Assembly: GCA_023418055.1 (NCBI GenBank) | Contig: JAEZDP010000052.1 | Location: 1 to 35,174, forward strand | Length of the DNA stretch: 35,174 nt | Source: Acidobacteriota bacterium | Lineage (GTDB): Bacteria; Acidobacteriota; Vicinamibacteria; Vicinamibacterales; Vicinamibacteraceae | Direction: 5' to 3' | Part shown: in pieces, positions 1 to 10,241 of the stretch | Layout of the letters: every line of letters starts with the position of its first letter | How positions within the stretch are numbered: position 1 is the first letter of the stretch | Program-made: the position numbers and the translations under genes | Notes under the pieces: model-generated | Database searches by the model: none | What the model was told of the DNA's origin: nothing | Seen by the model: only the letters and a program-made list of their open reading frames with translations

Positions 1-126
1 CCCGTGGCCCCCCCCACGCCCTCGGCAGACGTGGACCTGGATGAGGACAGGCGTGAGACCTACGATGGCCCGACGACCGCGCCGTCACACGCAGACGACA
101 CCACCCCGCGTGGCGCTGCCGTCTAG
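1..126 (+). CDS. 3' end of a probable TatA/TatB-type gene (partial, runs off left edge)
   Basis: An open frame enters from the left edge and stops at TAG 124-126. It encodes about 41 residues rich in Pro, Thr, Asp and Ala, with no fold to recognise. A low-complexity acidic/proline tail directly before tatC, 24 bases away in the same direction, is what the cytoplasmic C-terminus of a TatA or TatB protein looks like, and tatA/tatB-tatC operons are common. The diagnostic N-terminal membrane helix and amphipathic helix lie outside the window, so the identity rests on context only. Confidence 0.45.
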   Translation, partial: PVAPPTPSADVDLDEDRRETYDGPTTAPSHADDTTPRGAAV

Positions 127-150
127 CCAGCCGTCCCAGCTTCCCCGCGC

Positions 151-960
151 ATGTCGCTCTCGCCAGTCGTCGCCGCCCCGCCGCCCCCACGCCCGACGGA
201 CGAGGAGGAGGACGACGACATCGGCGGGAAGATGTCGTTCCTCGAGCATCTCGACGAGCTTCGCCGTCGCATCATCCGCTCGCTGATTGCCGTCTTCGTC
301 GGCTTCCTGGTGGCCTTTGCGTTCATCGAGCGCATCTTCCGCTTCATCATGGAGCCGCTGCAGGCCGTGCTGCCCGACGGCGGCCGCCTCATCTATACGG
401 AGCCCGCTGAAGCGTTCATCCTCTGGCTGAAGGTGGCGGCCCTCGTGGGCCTCATCCTCGCGCTGCCGGCCCTCCTGTGGCAGGCCTGGGCGTTCATTGC
501 GCCGGGGCTGTACGCCAACGAGAAACGTCTCGCCATTCCGTTCGTGGTGTCGGGCACCTTCTTCTTCGTCTGCGGCGCGCTCTTCTCGCACTACGTCGTC
601 TTCCCGGCCGCCTGGGCGTTCTTTGCCGGGTTCTCCACCGACTACATGGAGTTCACGCCGCGCATCGCGCCGGTGTTCTCGCTCTACGTGCGCATGGCCC
701 TCGGGCTCGGGGCGGTCTTCCAGATCCCGACCGTGGTGATGTTCCTCGCCCGCGTCGGACTCGTCACGCCGGGTCTGCTGGCACGCAACATCAAGTACGC
801 GCTGCTCGGCGTCTTCGTGGTGGCCGCCGTCATCACGCCGGGTTCCGACCCCCTCTCCCAGTTCCTCGTCGCCCTGCCCATGATGGGTCTGTACATCCTC
901 AGCATTGGCATTGCGTGGGTCTTCAGGCGACGTCCGAAGGCTCCCGTTGCGGACGACTGA
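151..960 (+). CDS. tatC: Sec-independent (twin-arginine) protein translocase subunit TatC
   Basis: TatC is the polytopic inner-membrane receptor for folded twin-arginine preproteins. The 269-residue product has the family hallmark MSFLEHLDELRRRI at about residues 28-41, followed by six hydrophobic segments. It also carries the family's PxF/Y-like loops and the conserved stretch around RMALGLGAVFQIP. The N-terminal 27 residues are an acidic, proline-rich extension. An alternative in-frame ATG at 232 would start right at the hallmark; I kept ATG 151 because short acidic N-termini are seen in related TatC proteins, although no clear ribosome-binding site precedes either ATG. The gene probably forms an operon with the cut-off gene upstream. 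Confidence 0.95.
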   Translation: MSLSPVVAAPPPPRPTDEEEDDDIGGKMSFLEHLDELRRRIIRSLIAVFVGFLVAFAFIERIFRFIMEPLQAVLPDGGRLIYTEPAEAFILWLKVAALVGLILALPALLWQAWAFIAPGLYANEKRLAIPFVVSGTFFFVCGALFSHYVVFPAAWAFFAGFSTDYMEFTPRIAPVFSLYVRMALGLGAVFQIPTVVMFLARVGLVTPGLLARNIKYALLGVFVVAAVITPGSDPLSQFLVALPMMGLYILSIGIAWVFRRRPKAPVADD

Positions 961-1019
961 CGCGTCCCGTGCTGGCATTACGTTTGCTGGGTCATGTGTG
1001 GCCGGGCTTACCTAATGCG

Positions 1020-1048
1020 TTGACGCGCGGCGAGACGCCCGATACTAT
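1020..1048 (+). promoter_or_regulatory. Candidate sigma70-type promoter for the OmpA-family gene
   Basis: TTGACG (1020-1025) and TACTAT (1043-1048) are separated by exactly 17 bases, a good housekeeping-type promoter in an otherwise GC-rich gap between tatC and the OmpA-family gene. Transcription would begin near 1055, giving a leader of about 50 bases with a GAGGG ribosome-binding site at 1095-1099. Confidence 0.55.
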
Positions 1049-1107
1049 TGAGCGGCCACTATTTGTGGCGTTCAGATCTCCTGTTTGTTTCTTCGAGGGC
1101 TACCGAC

Positions 1108-2787
1108 ATGACACGCCTCTTCAGGGTTGGTCTCGCCACCGCGATGGGTCTGGCGATGGCTGTGCCTGCAGGGTTCGCGCAGCAGGCTGGCGCCAGCGAC
1201 CCGGTCACCGAGACCCGTCCTGCGACAACCACGTATCAGGGCGACACGGGCCTCTGGTTCGTTCCGCTCGGGGAAGTGCTGCCGGCGGGCCGGTGGTCGT
1301 TCAGCGCCTACCGCACCAACTTCGACCGCCAGGAAGGGTTTACCGACGTCTCGCTCTGGCCGGTGACGGTGGGCTATGGCGTGGGCAATCGCGCCGAACT
1401 GTTTGCGAACCTGTCGGTCGTCACGCGGATCGACCGTGACATCCGGCCGATCTTCGTGCCTGGTAACGAGGCGGGCGGCGCGGTGAACGATTACCCGCGC
1501 GTCCGTCGTGGCTGGTCGGGCAACACGCTCGGCGACCTGACGGTCGGCGGCAAGGTCTCGCTGCTCTCCGAAGCCAACCAGAACCCGGTGGCGATGGCGC
1601 TCCGCGCGATGGTCAAGATTCCGACGGGCAGTGTCGACCGGGGCTCCAGTTCGGGCCAGGCCGACGTCTTCGTCGACTACATCGTCAGCAAGGAAGCGAA
1701 CCAGGCGGTCGACATCTCGGGGTACGTCGGCGCGGCCATCCGTGCGGATGCCGAGCAGACCAACCAGAGCAACGGCTTCCGCTACGGCGTGGGCGTGGGC
1801 TTCCCGACGCGCAGCAGCCTGAAGATCACCGCCGAGTTGTTCGGTGAACGCTACTTCGACGACAGCATTTCCGTGTCGGGCCTCACCGGCCTCGAAGACG
1901 GCAGCATTGTCGATGGCACCTACCCGCTCCGCAGCCCGCTGGATCTGGCACTCGGCGCCACTTACATCAGCGAACGCGGCTGGTTCGCCGGCGTCGGTGG
2001 GACGCTCGCGCTGGCCCACGATGAGCGCTCGAGATTCCTGAGCCAGTACACCAACGGCATCGGCGACCGTATGGGGCTCCAGGTGCGCGTGGGCTACCAC
2101 CCCGGCGCCCGCGTCTACTCGCCGCCCCCGCCGCCGCCACCCCCGCCGCCGCCGGCCGTGCAGGAGAACCGTCCGCCCACGGTGAAGGCGCGCTGCAACC
2201 CCTGCACCGTGGAAGTGGGCAAGAGCTCGACCGTGACGGCTGACGCGAACGACCCCGACGGCGATCCGCTCACCTACAAGTGGAGCACGCCCGCCGGCAC
2301 CCTCGCCAACCCGGCCGACCGCGAGACGCTCTGGACCGCCCCGATGCAGGAGGGCCCAGTGCCCGTCACCATCACGGTCGACGATGGCAAGAGCGGCACG
2401 GCCACCGACACGGTCACGATCCAGGTCGTCCGTCCGGCGGTGCGTGAGGTGGAATTCGAAGACGTGCACTTCGACTTCGACCGCTACACCCTGCGTCCGG
2501 AGGCGACGCGCATCCTCGACGAGGCCATCAAGGCGCTGCAGGACAACCCCGAGCTGCGCCTCGAGGTCGAAGGCCACACCTGCAACATCGGGACGGCCGA
2601 ATACAACCTGGCGCTCGGCGAGCGTCGCGCTTACTCGGTGCGCGACTATCTCACCTCGCGCGGGGTGGGCTCGGATCGCCTCCGCACCGTCAGCTACGGT
2701 GAGGAGCGTCCGAAGCACGACAACAGCCGCGAGGAAACGCGCCGCCTGAACCGCCGCGCCGCCCTCGTCGTCCGCATCACGCAGTAG
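1108..2787 (+). CDS. OmpA-family outer-membrane protein: beta-barrel, proline hinge, PKD-like domain, peptidoglycan-binding domain
   Basis: The 559-residue product starts with a signal peptide ending near FAQQA. ATG 1108 is chosen because GAGGG lies 8 bases upstream and the signal peptide begins there; a TTG 60 bases upstream would bury it. Residues about 35-335 look like a beta-barrel. They are followed by a run of 11 prolines (339-349), an Ig/PKD-like domain with a DPDGDPLTYKW motif, and a C-terminal OmpA/Pal domain with FDFDRYTLRPEA and LGERRA. The usual GHxD of the diaminopimelate pocket reads GHTC (Cys492), while the downstream Arg residues are kept. It probably tethers the outer membrane to peptidoglycan. 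It appears monocistronic, with its own promoter and terminator. Confidence 0.85.
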   Translation: MTRLFRVGLATAMGLAMAVPAGFAQQAGASDPVTETRPATTTYQGDTGLWFVPLGEVLPAGRWSFSAYRTNFDRQEGFTDVSLWPVTVGYGVGNRAELFANLSVVTRIDRDIRPIFVPGNEAGGAVNDYPRVRRGWSGNTLGDLTVGGKVSLLSEANQNPVAMALRAMVKIPTGSVDRGSSSGQADVFVDYIVSKEANQAVDISGYVGAAIRADAEQTNQSNGFRYGVGVGFPTRSSLKITAELFGERYFDDSISVSGLTGLEDGSIVDGTYPLRSPLDLALGATYISERGWFAGVGGTLALAHDERSRFLSQYTNGIGDRMGLQVRVGYHPGARVYSPPPPPPPPPPPAVQENRPPTVKARCNPCTVEVGKSSTVTADANDPDGDPLTYKWSTPAGTLANPADRETLWTAPMQEGPVPVTITVDDGKSGTATDTVTIQVVRPAVREVEFEDVHFDFDRYTLRPEATRILDEAIKALQDNPELRLEVEGHTCNIGTAEYNLALGERRAYSVRDYLTSRGVGSDRLRTVSYGEERPKHDNSREETRRLNRRAALVVRITQ

Positions 2788-2818
2788 GCGACGGGCCGCA
2801 AGGCCCCCGGTCACACAC

Positions 2819-2850
2819 ACGATGGGCCCTGATCACTCCGGGCCCTTCGT
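2819..2850 (+). terminator. Hairpin terminator between convergent genes (probably bidirectional)
   Basis: Outer arms ACGA/TCGT and inner arms GGGCCC/GGGCCC pair across a 10-base loop, with one T-T mismatch between the two arm segments. The hairpin sits 31 bases after the OmpA-family stop and 18 bases before the stop of the opposing DUF192 gene, so it can serve both. The T-tract is weak: CGTTTAT follows on the plus strand. Confidence 0.6.
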
Positions 2851-2868
2851 CGTTTATCGAACGTCCCG

Positions 2869-3351
2869 CTAGCGCGTCCGCTTCGGCGAAGGCACCCCCG
2901 TCAGCCTCACGTGCTGCCCCACCTCAATCCCGTGCTGTCTGGCAAAGCCGGCTACTGTCTCCACCACGTAGACAGCGCTGGTTCCGGCCGCCGGCGGCCA
3001 CGTCGGGCACGAGTCGTCCTGATCGCTCGTGTTCCCGCAGGGCGGCACATGCGCCTGAATCGAGACGATACGTCCCTTGGCATCCAGCCAGAACATGTCG
3101 AGCGGGATGAGCGTGTTCTTCATCCAGAACGGATAGAAGCCGCTTTCCTCGAACACGAAGATCATGCCCTCCGTGGGCGACAGCGACCTGCGGTGCATGA
3201 GGCCCTGCTGGCGAAGCGGCTCCGTGTCGGCAATCTCCAGCGACACGGTGACGTCGCCGTTGAACACCGCCTGGGCTCGCGGCCGTGCGTACTGCGCCGA
3301 CGGCGCTCCCGCAAGCAGCGTCACCAGCAGACCGCACATCAGGACACGCAT
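2869..3351 (-). CDS. Secreted DUF192 family protein
   Basis: The 160-residue product opens with a signal peptide (MRVLMCGLLVTLLAGAPSAQ). It then matches DUF192, a small beta-barrel family of unknown function: a V.LEIADT..LRQQGLMHR-type strand, GMIFVFE, WMKNTLIPLDMFWLD, and a late VYVVET. ATG 3351 is preferred over an upstream in-frame start because AGGAGG lies 8 bases before it and the signal peptide begins there. A CGNTSDQDDSCPTWP insertion in the middle carries two cysteines that could pair after export. It stands alone between convergent and divergent neighbours, so context gives no function. Confidence 0.85.
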   Translation of the reverse strand: MRVLMCGLLVTLLAGAPSAQYARPRAQAVFNGDVTVSLEIADTEPLRQQGLMHRRSLSPTEGMIFVFEESGFYPFWMKNTLIPLDMFWLDAKGRIVSIQAHVPPCGNTSDQDDSCPTWPPAAGTSAVYVVETVAGFARQHGIEVGQHVRLTGVPSPKRTR

Positions 3352-3478
3352 CGGACCTCCTCCTGGGTCAGTCCTCGTCGTCTCGCGTCGAGGACGGGAT
3401 ACAATTCGCGACGTCATCCGTACCGCAGGCGCGCGCGTCGCGCAAGCGTCCGCGTGACCTCAGCCCCGACCCTACACC

Positions 3479-4519
3479 GTGCCGGATCGTCCTGGACAGT
3501 CTCGCGCCCTCATCGCCGCGCTGCTTGGCGACGATCCGATTGCCTCGGAAGGGGCCGCGGCGCGTCTGGCGATCCTGGGCCGTCCGGCCGTGAGGAACCT
3601 GATGCTGGCGCTCGACACCGCGCCGACATCACACGCGGTGCGCGTGCTGGGCGTGCTCGAGCGCATCGGCGACCCGCTCGCGCAACCTGCGCTGCTGCAG
3701 GCCCTCGCCGATAGCCGCGATGAGGTGGCCGTCGCGGCGGCGGCCGCGCTGGGGGTGCTGCTCACGTCGGATCGCACGACGGCAGCCACAGCGGCCCTCG
3801 ACCATCTGACGGCGGCCGCACTCGCGTTCTCGCGGCCGCGTGCCGTGCGCCTGGCGGCACTCGAGGCGATGACCGCGTCCGGCCTGGAGATCGTGGCGTC
3901 GGTGCGGGCGCAACTGCTGTCGGATGGAGACGAGGCAGTGCGGGCGGCCGCGCAGGCTCCTCCTGGGGGGCTCGAGGCGCCAGACGCCGACATGGGCCCT
4001 CCCGACGCCGGCCACCCGTCGCCCGACGCCATCGTCCAGGCCGCCGCCGCCGGCACGCTGCCGCTGGAGGCCGAGACTCTGCGGCAGGCGCTGAGCGCGT
4101 CCGCCGCGGTGGCCCTGTCGGACCTGCATCGCGTGGTGCAGTGCCTGGTCGCCCACGAACGCGCACACCCCGAGGAGGCTGCGGCGTGGCGCGTGGCGCG
4201 TGCGGCGGCCCATCAGGCGCTCGCCGCACGACACAGCCGCCTCGCGGTGTACGACCTCCGCGACACGATTGTGCAGGCAGGGGCGGCAACCCCCGTGGGC
4301 TTCCTGTCGGCCCTCCAGGTCGTCGGCGATGCCGCTTCACTCGACGCCATCGTCGAGGCGTGGACAGCCACCGACGACAGCTGGTTCAAGGGCCAGCTGT
4401 CTGCAGTGTTTGCCGCCATCGTGCAGCGTGAAGGGCTGACGCGACGTCACGGCGTGATGCGACGGCTCGCCCAGCGCATGCCTGGCGCCGTGCACGCCCT
4501 GTGGCCCAAGGGTCAGTAG
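3479..4519 (+). CDS. HEAT-repeat-like alpha-solenoid protein of unknown function
   Basis: The 346-residue, very Ala/Leu-rich product shows repeated helical pairs. Examples are IGDPLAQPALLQALADSRDEVAVAAAAALG and similar blocks, typical of HEAT/PBS-lyase-type repeats, and they cover roughly residues 10-160. A Pro/Gly linker near 163-180 leads to a second helical half with no recognised signature. There is no signal peptide or membrane segment, so it is probably cytoplasmic. The GTG start at 3479 lacks a clear ribosome-binding site, so an internal ATG at 3602 is possible. Its last 7 bases overlap the end of convergent proS. No partner is apparent. Confidence 0.6.
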   Translation: MPDRPGQSRALIAALLGDDPIASEGAAARLAILGRPAVRNLMLALDTAPTSHAVRVLGVLERIGDPLAQPALLQALADSRDEVAVAAAAALGVLLTSDRTTAATAALDHLTAAALAFSRPRAVRLAALEAMTASGLEIVASVRAQLLSDGDEAVRAAAQAPPGGLEAPDADMGPPDAGHPSPDAIVQAAAAGTLPLEAETLRQALSASAAVALSDLHRVVQCLVAHERAHPEEAAAWRVARAAAHQALAARHSRLAVYDLRDTIVQAGAATPVGFLSALQVVGDAASLDAIVEAWTATDDSWFKGQLSAVFAAIVQREGLTRRHGVMRRLAQRMPGAVHALWPKGQ

Positions 4520-5979
4520 GCTTTTGCGAAACAGGCGACGACCTTGGCAGGCCGGCCGGTGACGAAACACGTCTTGCCCTCGTGCGACGGGGCATCGAAC
4601 GGGTAGTTCCGGATGGTCGCCTGCGTCTCGGTCTTCACCCGCGCCTCGACCTCGGCATCGTCGCACCAGGGGGCGTAGACGAAGCCCGGGCGTGCCCCTT
4701 CCATCAGCGACCGGAACTCGTCGTAGTTCTCGGTGTAGTGGGTGCGTTCTTCACGCGTCTGCACGGCCCGCTCGAACAGCGCGCGCTGGATCTCGGTGAG
4801 CAGTCGGCCCACCTCCTCCGCAAGGCCGGCCATCGGCACGAACTGCTTGGCCCTGGTGTCGCGGCGGGCCAGCACCACCTGCTGCTTCTCGATGTCCTTC
4901 GGGCCGATTTCGAGGCGCAACGGCACGCCGCGCATCTCCCACTCGTTGAACTTCCAGCCAGGCGTGTAGGCGTCGCGATCGTCGAGCATCACGCGGACGC
5001 CGGCTGCCTCGAGCTGGTCGCGCAGGTCGCGCGCCCGCGGCAACACCGTCTCCTGCCAGTTGCCCCGCGGAATGGGGACGATGACGACCTGGTAGGGGGC
5101 GATGTTGGGCGGCAGTACCAGCCCGGCGTCGTCGCCGTGCACCATGATGAGGCCGCCGATGAGGCGGGTCGACACGCCCCAGGAGGTGGTCCAGCCGTAT
5201 TGTTCCACCTTGTCGCGGCCCTGGAACTTGATGTCGAAGGCCCTCGCGAAGTTCTGCCCCAGGTTGTGGGACGTGCCGGCCTGAAGCGCGCGTCCGTCGC
5301 CCATCAAGGCTTCGATCGAGTAGGTCTTGGACGCGCCGGCGAATTTCTCGCTCTCGCTCTTCCGGCCGGTGACGACCGGCATGGCCAGTTCGGTTTCGAC
5401 GAACTCCTTGTAGATGCCCAGGATCTTCAGCGTCTCGGCCTCGGCCTCGTCCTCGGTTTCGTGCACGGTGTGGCCTTCCTGCCACAGGAACTCCGTGGTA
5501 CGCAGGAAGGGACGCGTCACCTTCTCCCAACGCATCACGTTGGCCCACTGGTTGATGAGGATGGGAAGATCGCGCCACGACTGCAGCCACTTGGCGTAGA
5601 GCGTGCCGATGATGACCTCGGAGGTCGGGCGGATGGCGAGCCGTTCCTCGAGCTTCTCGGTGCCGCCGTGCGTGACCCACGCCACCTGCGGCGCGAAGCC
5701 TTCGACGTGATCGGCCTCGCGGCTCAGCAGGCTCTCGGGGATGAGCAGCGGGAAGTACGCGTTGACGTGTCCGCTGGCCTTGAGGCGCGCGTCGAGCAGC
5801 TGCTGGATGCGTTCCCAGATGGCGTAGCCGTACGGACGGATGGCCATGCACCCTTTGACCATCGTGTAGTCGGCCAGCTCGGTGCGCAGGACGACGTCCA
5901 GGTACCAGCGTGAGAAATCGGTCGATTGGGGCGTGATGGCCGTGGGGCCGTCGTTGCCGGGGGTCTGCTGTGTGCTCAC
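4513..5979 (-). CDS. proS: Prolyl-tRNA synthetase, type 3 (archaeal/eukaryotic-like)
   Basis: The enzyme charges tRNA-Pro with proline using ATP. The 488-residue length and architecture fit the short form: no bacterial editing insertion, and a C-terminal zinc-like/ProRS-C domain. Class II motif 2 reads FLRTTEFLWQEGH, preceded by the IRPTSEVI region. HGDDAGLVLPP and the anticodon-binding VVIVPIPRG segment follow. The start is GTG at 5979. The gene begins 19 bases after the nadB stop on the same strand, so the two are probably cotranscribed. At its 3' end it overlaps the convergent HEAT-like gene by 7 bases. Confidence 0.95.
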   Translation of the reverse strand: MSTQQTPGNDGPTAITPQSTDFSRWYLDVVLRTELADYTMVKGCMAIRPYGYAIWERIQQLLDARLKASGHVNAYFPLLIPESLLSREADHVEGFAPQVAWVTHGGTEKLEERLAIRPTSEVIIGTLYAKWLQSWRDLPILINQWANVMRWEKVTRPFLRTTEFLWQEGHTVHETEDEAEAETLKILGIYKEFVETELAMPVVTGRKSESEKFAGASKTYSIEALMGDGRALQAGTSHNLGQNFARAFDIKFQGRDKVEQYGWTTSWGVSTRLIGGLIMVHGDDAGLVLPPNIAPYQVVIVPIPRGNWQETVLPRARDLRDQLEAAGVRVMLDDRDAYTPGWKFNEWEMRGVPLRLEIGPKDIEKQQVVLARRDTRAKQFVPMAGLAEEVGRLLTEIQRALFERAVQTREERTHYTENYDEFRSLMEGARPGFVYAPWCDDAEVEARVKTETQATIRNYPFDAPSHEGKTCFVTGRPAKVVACFAKAY

Positions 5980-5998
5980 GTCGTGTCTCGTTCAGGCG

Positions 5999-7579
5999 TC
6001 AGGAGCGGATGTCGGCGCAATGGCATGCCCATCGTGCGTCGTCACGCTCGGGAAAGTCGGTGCGGTAGTGGCCACCGCGGCTCTCCTGGCGCCGCAGGGC
6101 GGCCAGGGCCATGAGGTAGGCCACGGTGATGAGGCTGCGGGCATGCGCCTCGCGCAGCGTCTTCGGCGGGTGGTCGGGCAGGCGCGCCAAGGCTGCGGAC
6201 GTCGCGGCATGTGCCGCACGCAGGCGTTCGGGTGTGCGCACGAGCCCCAGGCAACGCCAGGCCAGCGCCGGTACCCAGGTGGCATCGAGCGGCGCGGCGT
6301 CGAGTGCGGGCACCGCGACGGCGGCCGTCTCGGCATCTGCCGACCCGACCGGCAGCGGGCACGACCGCAGTCGCCCGGGGGCCCACGGCTCGCGCGAGCC
6401 AACAGGCTGCGTCATCGCCTGCCCGGCCCGGGCACCGAACACGAGACCCTCGAGCAGCGAGTTGCTGGCCAGCCGGTTCGCGCCGTGCACGCCCGTACAA
6501 GCCACTTCCCCGGCAGCAAAGAGGCCGGGAACGGACGTCCGGCCGTGCAGGTCGGTGACGACCCCACCCATGACGTAGTGCACCGCCGGGCTCACCGGCA
6601 GCGGGTCGCGCGTCAGGTCAAGGCCGGCCTGCCTGCAGGTGTCGGCGATGAGCGGAAACCGGTCCACCACCGTGGACGCCGGCAGGTGCGCCACCGACAG
6701 GAACACGGGACGCTCCGTCCGCTCCTGCTCCCGGACGATCGCGCGGGCGACGCGGTCGCGCGGGGCCAGTTCGCCGGCAGGCTCGTACCGGGTCATGAAG
6801 CGCTCGCCGTCGGCATTGAGCAGGTGTGCGCCCTCCCCCCGCATCGCCTCCGACAGGAGGAACCTGGGGAAGCCGGCAACGTCGAGCACGGTGGGGTGAA
6901 ACTGCACGAACTCGAGGTCGGCGACGTCTGCGCCGGCGTGATAGGCCATGGCGAGGCCATCGCCAGTCGTCACGTCGGGGTTCGTGGTCTCGGCAAAGAC
7001 CTGACCGGCGCCGCCGGTGGCCAGCAGCGTGGCCCCCGCGGTGACGGCGTGTGCCTCTCCGGCACGGTCGATCCAGGTGGCTCCGGTGCACCGCCCCCCG
7101 TCCACGCGCAACCCGGTGACGCGGGCATGATCGACGACGCGCACCGTGGGCATGCCGGCGACGCGTTCGAACAGCACACGCCCGATCTCGCGCCCGGTGG
7201 CGTCACGCGCGTGCAGCACGCGCCGTACGGTGTGGGCCGCCTCCCTGGCCAGTGCGGGGGCGCCGTCGGCGTCCATGTCGAATCCCGCGCCCCACCCGAG
7301 CAACTCGCGCACGTAGGTCACACCCTCCTCGACGAGCACCCGGACGGCGTCGGGCTCGCAGAGGCCGTCGCCCGCGGCCAAAGTGTCTTCGAGGTGGAGG
7401 TGTGGAGAGTCGTCGGTGCCGAGGGCGGCCGCGATGCCGCCCTGCGCCCACCCGGTGTTGCTGTCGTCGGAAGCCGCCTTGGTCAGGATGAGCACGCGCC
7501 CGTGTGGGGCCAGCGCAATCGCCGCCCGAAGCGCAGCGATGCCGCTGCCCAGCACCAGAAAGTCTGCGCGCGTCCCCAC
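5999..7579 (-). CDS. nadB: L-aspartate oxidase
   Basis: NadB oxidises L-aspartate to iminoaspartate, the first step of de novo NAD synthesis, using FAD. The 526-residue protein has the N-terminal dinucleotide-binding motif GSGIAALRAAIAL and the substrate/FAD motif SNTGWAQGGIAA. It also has EFVQFHPT, a GE-x-ACTGVHGANRLASNSLLEG motif and a helical C-terminal domain, as in NadB rather than succinate dehydrogenase. The GTG start at 7579 follows a GGAACGG stretch. The usual partners nadA and nadC are not in the window; proS follows 19 bases downstream. The neighbour aroB is divergent, across a 107-base gap. Confidence 0.93.
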   Translation of the reverse strand: MGTRADFLVLGSGIAALRAAIALAPHGRVLILTKAASDDSNTGWAQGGIAAALGTDDSPHLHLEDTLAAGDGLCEPDAVRVLVEEGVTYVRELLGWGAGFDMDADGAPALAREAAHTVRRVLHARDATGREIGRVLFERVAGMPTVRVVDHARVTGLRVDGGRCTGATWIDRAGEAHAVTAGATLLATGGAGQVFAETTNPDVTTGDGLAMAYHAGADVADLEFVQFHPTVLDVAGFPRFLLSEAMRGEGAHLLNADGERFMTRYEPAGELAPRDRVARAIVREQERTERPVFLSVAHLPASTVVDRFPLIADTCRQAGLDLTRDPLPVSPAVHYVMGGVVTDLHGRTSVPGLFAAGEVACTGVHGANRLASNSLLEGLVFGARAGQAMTQPVGSREPWAPGRLRSCPLPVGSADAETAAVAVPALDAAPLDATWVPALAWRCLGLVRTPERLRAAHAATSAALARLPDHPPKTLREAHARSLITVAYLMALAALRRQESRGGHYRTDFPERDDARWACHCADIRS

Positions 7580-7628
7580 CAGTCCGTTCCGCTCCCGTCA
7601 CATGAGGCCGGAAGACCGGCTGCGACCC

Positions 7629-7637
7629 TGCTATCCT
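7629..7637 (+). promoter_or_regulatory. Candidate extended -10 promoter for aroB
   Basis: TGCTATCCT is a TGn-extended -10 element in the nadB/aroB divergent gap. No convincing -35 sits 17 bases upstream. Transcription would start near 7644, giving a leader of about 43 bases that contains the hairpin at 7661-7676. Confidence 0.3.
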
Positions 7638-7660
7638 ACCATCCCGATTTCGTCGTTCCC

Positions 7661-7676
7661 GGCCGCCCTGGCGGCC
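7661..7676 (+). promoter_or_regulatory. Perfect hairpin in the aroB leader
   Basis: GGCCGCC and GGCGGCC pair perfectly across a two-base gap, 10 bases before the aroB ATG, where a ribosome-binding site would lie; none is visible. A second small hairpin (GCCGG/CCGGC, 7607-7620) lies upstream. The structure could limit translation initiation, but GC-rich DNA makes such stems common. Confidence 0.3.
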
Positions 7677-7686
7677 CTCTGCCGCC

Positions 7687-8781
7687 ATGTCCGATCTCCT
7701 CATCGACGTCCGCACCGGTCCGGACGCCCACCATCCCATCCGCATCGCGCCAGGCCTCGCGGGTCGCCTCGGCCCGGCCGTTGCGGAGAGTTGCACCGAC
7801 GCGTCTCGCGTGTACCTGGCGTCGAGCCCACGGGTCTGGCGGATCGTCGGATCGACCGTCCTGGCCGGCATGCCGGTGCCTGCCGACCGCGTGCTGCTCG
7901 TGCCCGACGGCGAACGATCGAAGACGCTGGCCACGATGACCCGCCTGCTCGACGCGCTGGTGGCCGACGGTGCCGACCGCAAGGCGGTGCTGGTCGCCGT
8001 GGGTGGCGGGGTGCTCGGCGACATGGCCGGCTTCGCGGCGGCGACATACCTGCGCGGCATCCGGCTCGTGCACGTGCCGACGACCGTCGTCGGGCAGGTG
8101 GACAGCGCCATCGGCGGCAAGGTCGGCGTCAACCACCGCCTCGGCAAGAACCTCATCGGGGCGTTCCACCAGCCCGCGCTCGTGGCGATCGATCCCGACC
8201 TGCTGCGGACGCTGTCGCGCCGCGAACTGCGGGCCGGCCTCTATGAGGTCGTGAAGTACGCCGTGATCGCCTCTGCCGATCTCTGGGCGCGTCTCGAACG
8301 CGACATGCCCGCGCTGCTGCGAGGCGACGAGGCGGCGCTGCTGCCGGTCATCGAGGCCTGCGCGCGCATCAAGGCCGACGTCGTGTCCCGCGACGAACGA
8401 GAACAGGGACTGCGGCGCATCCTCAACTTCGGGCACACCATCGGACACGCGCTCGAAGCCGTGAGCCGCTATCGCCTGCTGCGCCACGGCGAAGCCGTCG
8501 CGTACGGCATGCGTGCGGCGTCCGCGATGGCCGTGGACCGGGGGTCGTGGCCGGCGGCCGAACACGCCGCCCTGTGCGCCCTGCTCGACGGCATGGGACC
8601 CCTGCCATCGGTGGCCGCCCTCGACGCCGACGACTGCCTGGCCGCAATGGGACGCGACAAGAAGACCGTGGCCGGGCGGCTGCACTTCGTGCTGCCGACG
8701 CGTATGGGCGAGACCACCGTGGTCAACGACGTGACGACGCGCCAGGTGCGGCGGGCGCTCGCGGTAATCGGCGTCCGCTGA
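7687..8781 (+). CDS. aroB: 3-dehydroquinate synthase
   Basis: AroB converts DAHP to 3-dehydroquinate in the shikimate pathway, using NAD+ and a divalent metal. The 364-residue protein has the full family signature. PDGERSKT lies in the N-terminal domain, GGGVLGDMAGFAAATYLRGI binds NAD, and GQVDSAIGGKVGVN and GKNLIGAFHQP follow. The metal ligands fall in EVVKYA, FGHTIGHALE and the later HGEAVAYGM. ATG 7687 begins the expected N-terminus. No other aro gene is adjacent; it is divergent from nadB and ends 8 bases from the convergent response-regulator gene. Confidence 0.95.
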   Translation: MSDLLIDVRTGPDAHHPIRIAPGLAGRLGPAVAESCTDASRVYLASSPRVWRIVGSTVLAGMPVPADRVLLVPDGERSKTLATMTRLLDALVADGADRKAVLVAVGGGVLGDMAGFAAATYLRGIRLVHVPTTVVGQVDSAIGGKVGVNHRLGKNLIGAFHQPALVAIDPDLLRTLSRRELRAGLYEVVKYAVIASADLWARLERDMPALLRGDEAALLPVIEACARIKADVVSRDEREQGLRRILNFGHTIGHALEAVSRYRLLRHGEAVAYGMRAASAMAVDRGSWPAAEHAALCALLDGMGPLPSVAALDADDCLAAMGRDKKTVAGRLHFVLPTRMGETTVVNDVTTRQVRRALAVIGVR

Positions 8782-8789
8782 GGGACCAC

Positions 8790-10241
<1,452 letters not shown>

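Noticed and set aside
1072..2820. Long antisense frame opposite the OmpA-family gene, and similar long frames opposite tatC, proS, pilC and the adaptor genes
   Set aside because: They mirror the codon pattern of the real genes in high-GC DNA, are Arg/Ala/His-rich without domains, and lack ribosome-binding sites.
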